Source: Candidatus Roseilinea sp. (GTDB lineage Bacteria; Chloroflexota; Anaerolineae; J036; Brachytrichaceae). From it: a DNA stretch of 64,000 nt. The notes beneath the pieces are model-generated. The model ran no database searches, was not told the DNA's origin, and saw only the letters and a program-made list of their open reading frames with translations. Both the position numbers and the translations under genes were made by a program. How positions within the stretch are numbered: position 1 is the first letter of the stretch; each line of letters opens with the position of its first letter. Of the stretch, positions 8,925-18,531 are shown piece after piece. The stretch spans positions 1-64,000 of the forward strand of contig BPHV01000003.1 in NCBI GenBank assembly GCA_026003755.1, read 5' to 3'.

Positions 8925-9746
8925 CTACTTCTTCTGCCCTAACTGCACGCTGCGCTCGTAGGCGGCCCACACCGCTTTGGAGATCACCGTGCGGAAGGCG
9001 CCCTTTTCGAGCTGGTAGAGCGCCGCCGCAGTCGTGCCGCCCGGCGAAGTGACCTGGTTGCGCAGTTGCGCCACGTGCAGCTTAGAAGCAGCGGCGTACT
9101 CGATGCTGCCCCGGATGGTCTGAATCACCAGCCGTTCGGCGATCGGGCGCGAGAAGCCCATGTGGACGCCGGCGTCTATCAGCGCCTCCATGAACAAGAA
9201 GACGTAAGCCGGGCCGGTGCCGCTGAGCGCCGTCGCCATGTCCAGGTACTGCTCATCCTCGACGAAAATCTCTTCTCCCATTGCCTTGAGGATCTGCACG
9301 GCTTGCTCGCGCTGCACGTCGGTGACTGCGTCGGTGCACGTCCAAACCGAGATGCCCTGGCCGATCTGCGCTGGCGTATTGGGCATCGCGCGCACGATGT
9401 GCTGGTGGCCGCCCAGCCCTGCGCGCAGCGTCGCGATGGAGATGCCGGCGGCGATCGAGAAGATCAGCGCCTCCGGCCGGATCGCGCCGCGCAGGTCTTC
9501 GAGCACCTCATCCATCACCTGAGGCTTGACGGCGAGCACGACCACATCGGCTTGGCGCGCGCAACTGGCATTGTCGGCGTAGGCGTGCACGTGATACTGG
9601 TCGCTGACCAGGGCGCGCCGGTCGGTGTTCGGCTCGGAGAGCGTGATTTGATCGGGCCGCAATGTGCCGGAGCGAAGCAGGCTTTTGATGATCGCCTCGC
9701 CCATCACCCCACCGCCTATGAAAGCAACCTGTGAATCGAAGAGCAT
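8925..9746 (-). CDS. proC: Pyrroline-5-carboxylate reductase
   Basis: 273 aa. The N-terminal Rossmann motif VAFIGGGVMGEAI binds NAD(P)H. The C-terminal signature DAGVHMGFSRPIAERLVIQT and VTSPGGTTAAALYQLEKGAFR matches ProC. It reduces 1-pyrroline-5-carboxylate to proline. The start at 9746 is preceded by AGGAG about 10 nt upstream; longer upstream extensions in frame are not protein-like. It converges with cobU, leaving 35 nt between the stops. Confidence 0.93.
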   Translation of the reverse strand: MLFDSQVAFIGGGVMGEAIIKSLLRSGTLRPDQITLSEPNTDRRALVSDQYHVHAYADNASCARQADVVVLAVKPQVMDEVLEDLRGAIRPEALIFSIAAGISIATLRAGLGGHQHIVRAMPNTPAQIGQGISVWTCTDAVTDVQREQAVQILKAMGEEIFVEDEQYLDMATALSGTGPAYVFLFMEALIDAGVHMGFSRPIAERLVIQTIRGSIEYAAASKLHVAQLRNQVTSPGGTTAAALYQLEKGAFRTVISKAVWAAYERSVQLGQKK

Positions 9747-9839
9747 AATTTTGTGAATCTCCTGTGGATGACTGAACCTGCGGCGCGCGCCCTCAGGCCA
9801 CGCGCCGAGTCGGCAGAAGCCGTGTACAGGCAAGCCAAC

Positions 9840-9845
9840 TATAAT
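9840..9845 (+). promoter_or_regulatory. Possible -10 element upstream of mreB
   Basis: A perfect TATAAT lies about 147 bp upstream of the mreB start. No good -35 hexamer is seen at the expected distance, so this is a weak prediction. Confidence 0.3.
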
Positions 9846-9992
9846 AGCCCCAGTTATACCGTGCATCCCGGCACCCGACGACGGATTCCACATGCGCGCA
9901 GGCGGAGGGCTTGCCGATCGCCTCGCGCGCCAATCCAAGGTGGGGCATCGGCGTATTGCCCGGACAACCGACTGGTTGATGAGGACTGAGAC

Positions 9993-11084
9993 ATGCCAAG
10001 CATCATAGACCGATTCCTCGGGTTGTTTTCGCTTGACCTGGGGATTGACTTGGGCACAGCCAACACCCTCGTTGCCGTTCGCGGGCAGGGCATTGTGATC
10101 AACGAGCCTTCATGGGTCGCTATCAATCGCAAAACGCGCCAGGTGCTTGCCGTCGGCGCCGAAGCGAAGGAGATGGTGGGCCGCACACCGGCCAAGATTG
10201 TCGCCATTCGTCCGCTGCGCGACGGCGTGATTTCCGACTTTGAGGTCACCGAGGCGATGCTGGATTACTTCATTCGCAAAGCGCACAGTCGCAACCTGTT
10301 CAACGTGCCTCGGCCGCGCGTGGTGATCGGCATCCCCTCCGGCGTGACGGAAGTGGAGAAGCGCGCAGTGTACGACGCGGCGCTCTCCGCCGGTGCGCGC
10401 GAGGTCTATTTGATCGAAGAGCCGATGGCCGCAGCGATTGGCGCGGGCCTGCCGGTGACCGAAGCGCACGGTTCGATGGTGGTGGACATCGGCGGCGGCA
10501 CAACCGAAGTCGCTGTGTTCTCTCTCGGCGGCATCGTGGTCAGCCGCTCCATCCGCGTCGCCGGCGACGAGATGGACGAGGACATCATCAACTACGCGCG
10601 CCAGAAATACAACTTGTTGATCGGCGAGCGCATGGCCGAGAAAATCAAGATCGCGATTGGCTCCGCCTTCTCACTGCCCGAGGAGAAGACCATGACGCTG
10701 CGCGGGCGCAACCTGGTGACGGGCCTGCCGGAATCGGTCGAGGTCTCCTCGATCGAGATCCGCGAGGCGTTGTCGAACTCGGTCAACACCATCGTCGAGA
10801 CGGTGCGCAGCACGCTGGACGAGACGCCGCCGGAGCTGGTGAGCGACCTGATGGAGACCGGCATCGCGCTCGCCGGCGGCGGCGCGCTGCTGCAGGGGCT
10901 GGTTGAGCGCATCGCCGACGAGACCAACATCCACACCTGGGTCGCCGAGGACGCGCTCACCTGCGTCGCGCGCGGCGCCGAGGCGGTGCTGGCAAACCTG
11001 GATGAACTGCGCCAGGTGCTGGTCGGGTTGGAGCGCAACAGCACCTCGCGGTCGGCGACGAGCATCGCGAGGCGCGTCGCCTAA
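9993..11084 (+). CDS. mreB: Rod shape-determining protein MreB
   Basis: 363 aa actin-like ATPase. It shows the phosphate-1 motif DLGIDLGTANTLVAV near residues 10-24, phosphate-2 VVDIGGGTTEVAVFSLGG, and adenosine motif TGIALAGGGALLQGL. MreB filaments organise the elongasome under the cytoplasmic membrane. mreC follows 44 bp downstream on the same strand, so the two are probably one transcript. The last ~20 residues are Ser/Thr/Arg-rich. Confidence 0.95.
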   Translation: MPSIIDRFLGLFSLDLGIDLGTANTLVAVRGQGIVINEPSWVAINRKTRQVLAVGAEAKEMVGRTPAKIVAIRPLRDGVISDFEVTEAMLDYFIRKAHSRNLFNVPRPRVVIGIPSGVTEVEKRAVYDAALSAGAREVYLIEEPMAAAIGAGLPVTEAHGSMVVDIGGGTTEVAVFSLGGIVVSRSIRVAGDEMDEDIINYARQKYNLLIGERMAEKIKIAIGSAFSLPEEKTMTLRGRNLVTGLPESVEVSSIEIREALSNSVNTIVETVRSTLDETPPELVSDLMETGIALAGGGALLQGLVERIADETNIHTWVAEDALTCVARGAEAVLANLDELRQVLVGLERNSTSRSATSIARRVA

Positions 11085-11128
11085 ACGCCGGCGGGCGGCA
11101 ACGACATGGTGCGCACGGCTGAAGGGCT

Positions 11129-12049
11129 ATGAGGCGTCCCCGTTCGTATTCGCCTATCCTGGCCCTCGGGCTTCTAGCAATCAGCGCGATCTTGCTCCTG
11201 TTGGGCTTTCTCGCTCAGGCGCCAATCGCCCAGGGGCCCCTCTCGGTGGCCATCGGACCCATCCAGCAGGTGATGAGCGACGCCGGGCGCGTCATCAACG
11301 ACCTCTTCCGCTCGACCGGCGAACTGGTGGATCTGCGCGCTCGCGCCGAAGCGCTTCAGCGCGAGGTGACCGCGCTGCGAGCGGAGAACGTGCGCCTGCG
11401 CGAATTTCAGGCTGAGGTCAAACAGTACCGCGACCTGCTCAACTTCGCCAACGACAACCCCGCGTATGAGTTGGTGGGGGCCGACGTGATCGGCATTGCC
11501 GATGCAATCCGCTGCAAGGGCAAAGCGCCAACCATGCCGGATGCGGGCAAGTGCGCCAACGTCATTGCGGGCGATGTCAGCCCATTCGTGCGCTACATCA
11601 CCATAGACGTAGGGGAGCGCGACGGCATCCAGGTCGGCATGCCGGTTGTCGCCGGCGGATTAGCCTTGGTGGGGCGGGTGGGCGAAGTGAGCTACACCAC
11701 ATCACAGGTGCAACTGCTCACCGATCCGGCGTCATTCATCAACGTCCGGCTGATCGAATCGCGCGCCTCGGGCACCGTAGCCGGCACGAGCGAAGGGATA
11801 CTGCTGTTGCAGAACGTGCCGCAGGGCGAAGCGTTGAAGCCGGGCGACTTGATCGTGACCAGCGGGCTGGGGGGCACGTTGCCTCAGGCGCTGCCGGTGG
11901 GCGTCGTCGAGCGCGTGATCAGCCAGGATGTCGAGACGACGCGCCAGGCGATCGTGCGCCCTGGCGTGGATTTCGATAAGCTCGAGGCCGTGCTGGTGAT
12001 CACGCGGCCGCTCGCATCGCAGGCCCGCCCGCCGACCCCCAAGCCATAG
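11129..12049 (+). CDS. mreC: Rod shape-determining protein MreC
   Basis: 306 aa. One transmembrane segment (ILALGLLAISAILLLLGFL) is followed by a coiled coil (about residues 70-105, ELVDLRARAEALQREVTALRAE in part) and the beta-rich MreC domain (GMPVVAGGLALVGRVGEVS, TSGLGGTLPQALPVGVV). MreC is the bitopic elongasome scaffold that works with MreB. The insert IRCKGKAPTMPDAGKCAN adds a Cys pair. mreD does not follow: a hairpin and convergent trxA come next. Confidence 0.93.
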   Translation: MRRPRSYSPILALGLLAISAILLLLGFLAQAPIAQGPLSVAIGPIQQVMSDAGRVINDLFRSTGELVDLRARAEALQREVTALRAENVRLREFQAEVKQYRDLLNFANDNPAYELVGADVIGIADAIRCKGKAPTMPDAGKCANVIAGDVSPFVRYITIDVGERDGIQVGMPVVAGGLALVGRVGEVSYTTSQVQLLTDPASFINVRLIESRASGTVAGTSEGILLLQNVPQGEALKPGDLIVTSGLGGTLPQALPVGVVERVISQDVETTRQAIVRPGVDFDKLEAVLVITRPLASQARPPTPKP

Positions 12050-12068
12050 CCAAGCCCTACAACGGAAA

Positions 12069-12111
12069 CCGCTCCGGGCGCAGCACAGACGTGATCCGAT
12101 GCCCGGAGCGG
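12069..12111. terminator. Stem-loop between mreC and trxA
   Basis: An 11-bp perfect inverted repeat (CCGCTCCGGGC and GCCCGGAGCGG) with a 21-nt loop lies between two convergent genes. It has no clear U-tract, but position and symmetry suit a bidirectional transcription end. Confidence 0.55.
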
Positions 12112-12124
12112 CGATGCGGCGTGT

Positions 12125-12451
12125 TCAGCTCAAATGCGGGCGGATCTTCGCCATGAGTTGCTCTTTGGGGCGATAGCCGACGAGCCGCTCCACCGGTTCG
12201 CCATTCTTGAACAAAATCAACGTCGGAATGCTCATCACGCCGAATCTCATCGCTGTTTCGCCGTTCGCGTCCACATCGAGTTTGCCGACGGTCAACTTAC
12301 CGGCGTTCTCCTCCGCAATCTGCTCGACGATCGGCGCGATCATCTTGCAAGGGCCGCACCACTCCGCCCAGAAATCCACGAGCACCACGCCCTTGCTCTT
12401 CTCCACCATCTCTTCAAAGTTGGTATCGGTCAGAACGACTGGTTTTGCCAT
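12125..12451 (-). CDS. trxA: Thioredoxin
   Basis: 108 aa, the usual size. It has the active-site motif [13 protein letters not shown] and the cis-proline region [15 protein letters not shown]. It is a cytosolic dithiol-disulfide oxidoreductase. AGGAG lies 9 nt before the ATG at 12451. The frame stays open far upstream (to 13531), but that stretch is the antisense of the neighbouring hydrolase and is not protein-like. Confidence 0.95.
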   Translation of the reverse strand: MAKPVVLTDTNFEEMVEKSKGVVLVDFWAEWCGPCKMIAPIVEQIAEENAGKLTVGKLDVDANGETAMRFGVMSIPTLILFKNGEPVERLVGYRPKEQLMAKIRPHLS

Positions 12452-12676
12452 GATTCCTTTTCTCCTGAGTTCGGTGAACCTGTAATCCGTAGCTCGGGGT
12501 GCCCCGGCCTTCTGCTTTCGTGCCACGTCATCATACCCCAAGAAGATCAGCGGAGTGTGAGAGGCGGCCAGGGTATTGCCGGCATGGATTGTGCAGGCAT
12601 TGCCTCGCCCGGTGGAGCAATGCGCCCAGCGGCGGCGTTCCAAAGCTGCTCGCGCTATAGTTGACATGAACCCATC

Positions 12677-13609
12677 ATGAACGCGAATCCAATCACGCTG
12701 CGATGCGGCCGGGCGCGCATTCACCTGCTCAGCGATGGCGTCGCCTACTGGGACGGCGGCGGCGCCTTCGGGCTGGTGCCGCGCGTCCGGTGGATGAACC
12801 TGTTGCCCCCCGACGACCTCAACCGCGTCCCGCAAGAATTGCGCTGCGTGCTGATCGAGGCCGACGGCAAGCGCATCTTGGTGGACTGCGGCGTCGGCGA
12901 CAAGCCGAATGACCTGATCGCGACGCAGTACGATGTGCGACGGCCGCACGGCACGCTCCTGGACGACCTCGCGCGGCGCGGCCTGCGCCCGGCAGACATT
13001 GACATCGTGATCCTCACCCACCTGCACGGCGACCATTCCGGCTGGGCGACGACGCTGGACGCGCACCCACGGCCCATGGGCGAAGCAGCCGCGCCGGCGC
13101 ACGGCCTTGTGCCGACGTTCACCAACGCGCGCTACTACGTGCAGCGCCAGGAATACGCGGACGCGACCCATCCGAACGAGCGCACGCGCAACACCTACTT
13201 CGCCGAGAACTTCGCGCCGCTCATGCGCCACGGCGTGTTGACGCTGCTGGACGGCGAGGCGCAGATCACCGCCTCGGTGCGCGTGGTGCCCACACCCGGC
13301 CACACCGCCGGCCACCAAAGCGTGATCGTGGAATCCGCCTCCGCAGACGCGCCGGCCCCGCCCGTGTTCCTCATCGGCGACATGGCGCCATTCATGATCC
13401 ATTTCGAGCGCTTGCCCTGGGTCACGGCCTACGACGTGCTGCCCATGGTGACGATCGAGACCAAACGGCGCTGGCAGGGCTGGGCATTCGAGCGAGGCGC
13501 TATGCTCATCTCCTGCCACGACACGCGCCAACCCGTGGGCCGATTGACGCGCAACGACAGGGGATTGTTCTCGGTCATCCCGCTCGAAACAGGAGGGGCG
13601 GCCGAATGA
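12677..13609 (+). CDS. Metallo-beta-lactamase-fold hydrolase
   Basis: 310 aa. It has the metal-binding motif [10 protein letters not shown] (~residue 113 on), a further His in [11 protein letters not shown], Asp in LIGDMAPF, and a late His in ISCHDTRQ. These are the ligands of a dinuclear metal site in this superfamily. The family includes lactonases, glyoxalases and other hydrolases; the substrate here is unknown. The stop overlaps the start of the next gene by 4 nt (ATGA). Confidence 0.82.
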   Translation: MNANPITLRCGRARIHLLSDGVAYWDGGGAFGLVPRVRWMNLLPPDDLNRVPQELRCVLIEADGKRILVDCGVGDKPNDLIATQYDVRRPHGTLLDDLARRGLRPADIDIVILTHLHGDHSGWATTLDAHPRPMGEAAAPAHGLVPTFTNARYYVQRQEYADATHPNERTRNTYFAENFAPLMRHGVLTLLDGEAQITASVRVVPTPGHTAGHQSVIVESASADAPAPPVFLIGDMAPFMIHFERLPWVTAYDVLPMVTIETKRRWQGWAFERGAMLISCHDTRQPVGRLTRNDRGLFSVIPLETGGAAE

Positions 13610-14910
13610 GACTGAACCGCAAACGCCGGGCCGCGCACGTGTGGCTCGCGTTCAGCCTGCTCGTGCTCACCGCGTGCGCCAACGTGCAGCCCCGGCGGGT
13701 GATCGTGGCGTGGCACACCCTGAGCGGCGCGCGCGAACGCGCCCTTTTGCGTCTTGTTGATCGGTGGAACCAGACCAACGGCGAGGGCGTCGTCATTATG
13801 CCCGAACGCCGCGATCCCATAGCGCAGCATCGCGCTTTGCTGGAAGGCGCTGCAGCAAGTTTATTGCCCGACCTCGTGCTCGTCCAGCCGGCGGAGGCGG
13901 CACTCTACGCACAACGCGGGCTGCTGGCTCCTCTCGATCCGTTCGCCGACAGCGAAGACGCGACGATAAACTGGGATGCTGCCGACCGGGCCGACCTGTT
14001 CCCGTTTGTGCAACAGGCAGGGCGAGCGCCGCAAGGACAATTGCTGGGCGTGCCGTTCGGCGGCGCGATGCAGGTGATGCTGCGCAATCGGGACTGGATG
14101 GGTTCGCTGGGGCAGGCCGAGATGCCGGCGGATTGGGAGACATTCGGCAAGGTCTGCGACGGCGCGACCGATCGAATTGCCGGCACGACGTGCTTTGGCT
14201 TCAACCCGAACGACCCCTGCGGCGGAGGACTGGCCTGTATGCGCACGGCGCGCCGATCTACGACCCGTTGACCCAGCAAGTGCAGATCGCTTCCGCCAAC
14301 GTTGTATCAGCAATCGAAGCGCTGCTCGACTATTTGCAGTCGGGACGGGCATACCGGGCGATCACGCCGGAGCGCAGCCGCGACGAATTCGCTGCGGCGC
14401 GCGTGCTGCTGGCGTTTCACTTCGACCGAGGCATCTGCGCGACTTCGTGCAGACGGTGCGCGAACGCAGCAACTTCGGCTTGGACATCGGGACATGGCCT
14501 TCGGCAACGAACTCACCCAGCGTTTCGATCCGCGCGCCCGTTGTGGGTGGTCCTGAGGAAGACCGATGACCGCCGGCGCGCTGCGTGGAAGTTCATCCGC
14601 TGGCTGTTGGAGACCGAACAGACCGCGCAGTGGGCGATGGAAGCCGAGGAGGATTCCGGCGCGCATCTCCGCGCTCGCCGCGATGGATCTGAACCCCGAA
14701 GAGCCGCTCGACGCGCTGCGCATACAAGCGCTGCGGCAGATTGCGCCGGTCGCCCGGCCGGCGCCGTTGCTGAGCGGCTGGCCGTGCGTGCAGGCGGAGC
14801 TGTCGAACGCGCTGCGTCAGGTCATCGAGGGTCAGCCGCTGGCGGACATGCTCCTGCTGGCGCAGATGCGCGCCCAGAGCCTGCTCAACGCCGACTGCGC
14901 GCTGCGATGA
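13606..14910 (+). pseudogene. Extracellular solute-binding lipoprotein, interrupted by about four frameshifts
   Basis: The N-terminus is a lipoprotein signal ([15 protein letters not shown], lipobox LTAC), followed by a sugar-type solute-binding protein fold (VIVAWHTLSGARERALLRLV; LLGVPFGGAMQVMLRNRDWM). The frame is lost near 14225, 14435, 14560 and 14655. Homology-like text continues in alternate frames: GAPIYDPLTQQVQIAS, LRDFVQTVRERSNFGLDIG, AAWKFIRWLLETEQTAQWA, then RISALAAMDLNPEE and PLLSGWPCVQAELSNALRQV. Total span corresponds to ~434 aa, normal for the family, so nothing large is missing. It could be a decayed gene or a run of sequencing errors. No ABC permeases are adjacent. Start ATG overlaps the previous stop (ATGA). 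Confidence 0.75.
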
Positions 14911-14988
14911 TGCCCGCCCTGGCTGCGCCGGCGGTCCGGTCAGTCCGTTTGCTTGCGCGATCAGGTGGTCTGGCGCACAATGGAGCGC

Positions 14989-16011
14989 ATGAATTTCGTG
15001 ATTTTTGCCGGCGGCGTGGGCGGCGCGAAGCTTGCCGACGGCGTGGCGCGCAGCATGGATGATGCGTCGCTGACGCTCATCGTCAACACCGCCGACGACT
15101 TCGAACTCTACGGCTTGCACATCTCGCCGGATCTTGACACGGTGATGTACACGCTGGCCGGCATCGCCAATTCCGAGACCGGCTGGGGGATCGCGGGCGA
15201 CACTTTCCACAACTTTGACATGCTCGCGCGATATGGCGCGTCGCCTTGGTTTCACATCGGCGATCGCGACTTGGCCACTCATCTGCTGCGCACGCAGATG
15301 CTGCGCGACGGCGCAACGCTGGCCGAAGCGACGCGAATCCTCTCCGAACGCCTGGGCGTCACAGCGCGCATCCCTGCCCATGACCAACGACCGCGTGCGC
15401 ACGGTCGTGGACACCGAGGAGGGCCTGTATCACTTCCAGGAATACTTCGTCAAGCTGCGCTGGCAGCCCGAAGTGCGCAGCTTGATTTATGATGGGGGCA
15501 TGGGGAAGCGGAGCCGTTGCCCGAAGCGTTGCGCGCCATCCGAGACGGCCGACACGATCATCATCGCGCCATCCAACCTATACCTGAGCATAGACCCGAT
15601 CTTGGCGGTTCCGGGCATGCGCGATGCGCTGCTGAACGCCAGCGCGCCGATCATCGCCGTCACGCCGATCATCGGCGGTGAGGCGGTGAAAGGGCCGGCG
15701 GCCAAACTGATGCGCGAGCTGGGCGACGAACCCTCGGCTGCCGCTGTCGCCCAGCACTATGCCGAGTTCCTCAACGGGTTCGTGCTCGACGAGCGCGACG
15801 CTGAGCTTCAACCGCGCATCGAGGCGATGGGGATGGGGCGTACTGCTGGCCGACACGCTCATGTGCAATGCCGATGACCGCGCGCGGCTGGCGTGCGAAG
15901 TCGTCACTTTCGCCGACCGGCTGCGCCCGGAGAAGATGGGCGGGCTGCAAGCTCAACCTATCGTCGCCGACGCAACAACACCCGGTCCGATCCACGGATG
16001 CAAATCGGTGA
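14989..16011 (+). CDS. cofD: 2-phospho-L-lactate transferase CofD (F420 biosynthesis), frameshifted
   Basis: The N-terminus MNFVIFAGGVGGAKLADGVAR is the hallmark substrate-binding segment of CofD/FbiA. VNTADDFELYGLHISPDLDT and SETGWGIAGDTF follow. The enzyme transfers the phospholactyl (or related) group to the deazaflavin Fo. The frame breaks near 15370, near 15500 (within a G-rich stretch) and near 15830. Recognisable text continues in other frames (EEGLYHFQEYFVKLRWQPEV; IAPSNLYLSIDPILAVPGMR; LLADTLMCNADDRARLACEV). The exact stop is uncertain; a TGA at 16009-16011 would overlap the ATG of cofC. Start could also be the ATG at 14980. Confidence 0.78.
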
Positions 16012-16632
16012 TGCCGACCGCCATCCAAGCGCCGCCTGCCGTCACCCGCGTTTATCCCGGTCAAGCCGCTCAACAATGGCAAGTCGCGCCTGAGCGGAAA
16101 GCTCGACTTGGCGCACCGGATCGAGCTGACGCGCAGCTCGCTGCGACGCATCGTGCACACGTTGAAGTCCACGCCGGGCGTCGGCGACATCGTCATCATC
16201 AGCCGCGACGCGCGCGTGGCGGCGTGGGCCGAATGCTGGCGCGTCGGGGCATATGCGCGAGCACCGGCGCGGGGCTGAACGCGGGCGCTGCGCGAAGCGC
16301 GCGCGCGCTATGCGCGGGCTTCGGCTGTGCTGGTGCTGCCCTCTGACCTGGCAGCGTTGAGCCTCACGGACGTGCAGGGCATGCTCGCGGCGGCGCAGCA
16401 CGCCGGCGAGCGCTGCGTCGTCATCGCGCCCGACCGACACGGCCGCGGCACAAATGCGCTTCTGCTCAAGCCGCCTGACGCCATTGACTTCGACTTTGGG
16501 GCGAACAGCGCGCTGCGCCACGCCCGGCGCGCCCTCGCACATGGGATACAACCGATCTGGTTTCGCTCGGATTCGATTTGCCTCGACCTCGATTCGCCGG
16601 ACGACCTGGACTGGTATCTGGATCAGTGGTGA
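16011..16632 (+). CDS. cofC: 2-phospho-L-lactate guanylyltransferase CofC (F420 biosynthesis), frameshifted
   Basis: The likely start is the ATG at 16011. One base change near 16047 (CCC instead of CC) joins MPTAIQAPPAVT to FIPVKPLNNGKSRLSGKLDL, a typical CofC N-terminus with the nucleotide-binding lysines. A second disturbance near 16280 (GGG for GG) separates this from LREARARYARASAVLVLPSD. The C-terminal part APDRHGRGTNALLLKPP is diagnostic. The enzyme activates 2-phospholactate (or phosphoenolpyruvate) with GTP to supply CofD, encoded immediately upstream. The two indels sit in short G/C runs. Confidence 0.75.
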
Positions 16633-16635
16633 TTG

Positions 16636-17268
16636 TCACAGACGTCCTAACGCCTGCTGATAGGCCTCGGGCGTATCCACATCGAGCAGCACTTCGTCGG
16701 TGTTGACCAGGATATGGGCGACGGCCTGGGGATGAGCGTGCAACAACGCGCGCATCTGCGCGCCGTCCGGCAACGCCAGGGCCATCGGCCACCATCGCCG
16801 CGCTATAAGCACGGGATGCCCGCGCACGGCGCCAAACTTGGGGGCGATGATTTCGCCGCAGCCCTGGACAAACGCTTGTTGCATGCGCCGGAACAGCCAC
16901 GTCGGCAGCAGAGGCTGGTCACCGGGCACGATGAACGCCGCCTCGACATCCGTGCCCTCCAGGCGCGCCAGGCCGACCTTGATCGAAGAGAGCATCTCCC
17001 CTTCGCGGTAGCGCGGGTTGTGCGCGAATGTCACAGGCAGCCCAGCAAGCGCCGCTTCGATGCGCTCGCGCTGGTGACCGGTTACAACGACGAGAGGCGC
17101 AATGCCGGCGTCGCGCGCGGCCCGCACCGCGCAGTGAATCACCGCGCCATCCCGGAAAGGCAACAGCAGTTTGTTGACGCCGCGATGGCGCGACGAGGTT
17201 CCGGCGGCCAGGACGATGGCCGCCACCGGCCCGGCCGGCGTCGCCTTGCATGGCAAGGCTTCAGACAT
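16636..17268 (-). CDS. MobA/MocA-like nucleotidyltransferase
   Basis: 210 aa. The N-terminal motif AAIVLAAGTSSRHRGVNKLLLPF is the NTP_transf_3 signature with the activating Arg/Lys. VPGDQPLLP supplies the metal-binding Asp, and GHPVLIARRWWP matches MocA-type enzymes. These transfer CMP or GMP to molybdopterin-type cofactors or act on related small substrates; the exact nucleotide is not clear. The start at 17268 follows a GGGGAG site and overlaps the upstream glycosyltransferase gene by 8 bp, so the two are probably co-transcribed. It converges with cofC. Confidence 0.78.
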   Translation of the reverse strand: MSEALPCKATPAGPVAAIVLAAGTSSRHRGVNKLLLPFRDGAVIHCAVRAARDAGIAPLVVVTGHQRERIEAALAGLPVTFAHNPRYREGEMLSSIKVGLARLEGTDVEAAFIVPGDQPLLPTWLFRRMQQAFVQGCGEIIAPKFGAVRGHPVLIARRWWPMALALPDGAQMRALLHAHPQAVAHILVNTDEVLLDVDTPEAYQQALGRL

Positions 17269-18430
17269 GCGTTGACGCTCCCCGTTTTGCTCCTTCAAGG
17301 CTTGCGAGCACGACGCGCGCACAGGCATCCCAGGAGAAGCGTGCCAAATTGCGGCGCCCGGCTTCGATCAGCCGCGCGCGCATTGCCTCGTCGCCGACGA
17401 TCATCTCCAGCGCGCGCGCAATCGCCTCGACGTCGAACGGGTCGAACAGCAGCGCCGCTTCGCCGGCGACTTCCGGCAGCGACGAGATGTTGCTGCACGC
17501 GACCGGCACGCCCACCGATTGCGCCTCTAGCACCGGAAAGCCAAAGCCTTCGTGCAGCGAGGGGAAGACGTACGCCCGCGCGTGGCGCATCAATGCCGCT
17601 TTCTCGATCTCGCTCACATACCCCGCGAAGACGACCGAGGCGCGCACACCGGCCGCTTCGACCTCAGCGTGCAGGTCTTCGCGGCCCCACCCGTGCCCAC
17701 CGGCGAGCACCAGGCGCATCTCAGACGCGCCCGATCGGCCCACGAAGCGCGCCCAGGCTTGGATCAGGCGGCGCAGGTTCTTGCGCGGCTGAAGCGTGCC
17801 GATGTGCAGCACATACGGCTGCCCGCCATCCAGCCCGAACTTGGCCAGCGCGCGGCGCGCCTCGTCCTCCCGCACGGCTGCCGGCAGCAACGGGCCGGGA
17901 TGGGCCACGACGACGCGGTCATCGGCGACGCCCCTGCCGTAGAAGTAGATCACGTCGCGTCGGGTGGCTTCAGAGTCGGCGATGATGACGTCGGCGCAGC
18001 GCACCGAAAGCCGCGTGCCGAGGTCGAGATACCAGCGCTGGGCCGGCGGATGCGCATGCGGGAAGCGCCGATAGCCCACGTCGTGCACGGTGACCACGGT
18101 ATGGATGCGCCGTCGCGCCGACGGGCACATGAAAGATATCGGCAGCACATGCGCCGGCACGAACAGCGCATCGGGCGGGCGCGCGTGCAGCTCGCGCGCC
18201 AGCCCAAGGTGCGTCCACAGCCGGCGGCGGGAGATGACGACCGGCTGAATGCCGTCTGACCGGCGCAGCAGAAGCCAGGGGGCGCGCTCGTCGGGTGCCT
18301 CGCGCAGATAGAGGCGAAAGCGATGCTGCGGCGCGATGCCCAGGAGCGCGGCGATGATTTCGCGCGAGTAACGCTCGGTTCCGGTCGGGCGCGCGCCGGT
18401 CGCGCGGCTGGCATCAATACCGATCCACAC
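17261..18430 (-). CDS. Glycosyltransferase family 4 (GT-B fold)
   Basis: 389 aa. The N-terminal domain has the Gly-rich GTERYSREIIAALL. The C-terminal half has YVLHIGTLQPRKNLRRLIQAW and the nucleotide-sugar-binding motif VFPSLHEGFGFPVLEAQSVGVPV, with the EGFGFPxLE signature of GT4 retaining transferases. It probably adds a sugar to a surface polysaccharide or lipid; donor and acceptor are unknown. No other polysaccharide genes are nearby. Confidence 0.87.
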   Translation of the reverse strand: MWIGIDASRATGARPTGTERYSREIIAALLGIAPQHRFRLYLREAPDERAPWLLLRRSDGIQPVVISRRRLWTHLGLARELHARPPDALFVPAHVLPISFMCPSARRRIHTVVTVHDVGYRRFPHAHPPAQRWYLDLGTRLSVRCADVIIADSEATRRDVIYFYGRGVADDRVVVAHPGPLLPAAVREDEARRALAKFGLDGGQPYVLHIGTLQPRKNLRRLIQAWARFVGRSGASEMRLVLAGGHGWGREDLHAEVEAAGVRASVVFAGYVSEIEKAALMRHARAYVFPSLHEGFGFPVLEAQSVGVPVACSNISSLPEVAGEAALLFDPFDVEAIARALEMIVGDEAMRARLIEAGRRNLARFSWDACARVVLASLEGAKRGASTHV

Positions 18431-18531
18431 CCCGTGATTATCATAGGATCGCGCTCGGCCGGGTGGCGGGCGGCATGCCGGCGTGGGGGATCGTCGCCGA
18501 CTTCACAGACCGACCCCTTGAAGACGCTCCC

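Noticed and set aside
12125-13531. 468-codon minus-strand frame containing thioredoxin at its end
   Set aside because: Only the last 108 codons are thioredoxin with a good ribosome binding site; the remainder is antisense to the metallo-hydrolase.
13764-15062. 432-codon plus-strand frame across the solute-binding gene
   Set aside because: It mixes an out-of-frame N-terminus with two pieces of the real protein; best explained by indels in one gene.
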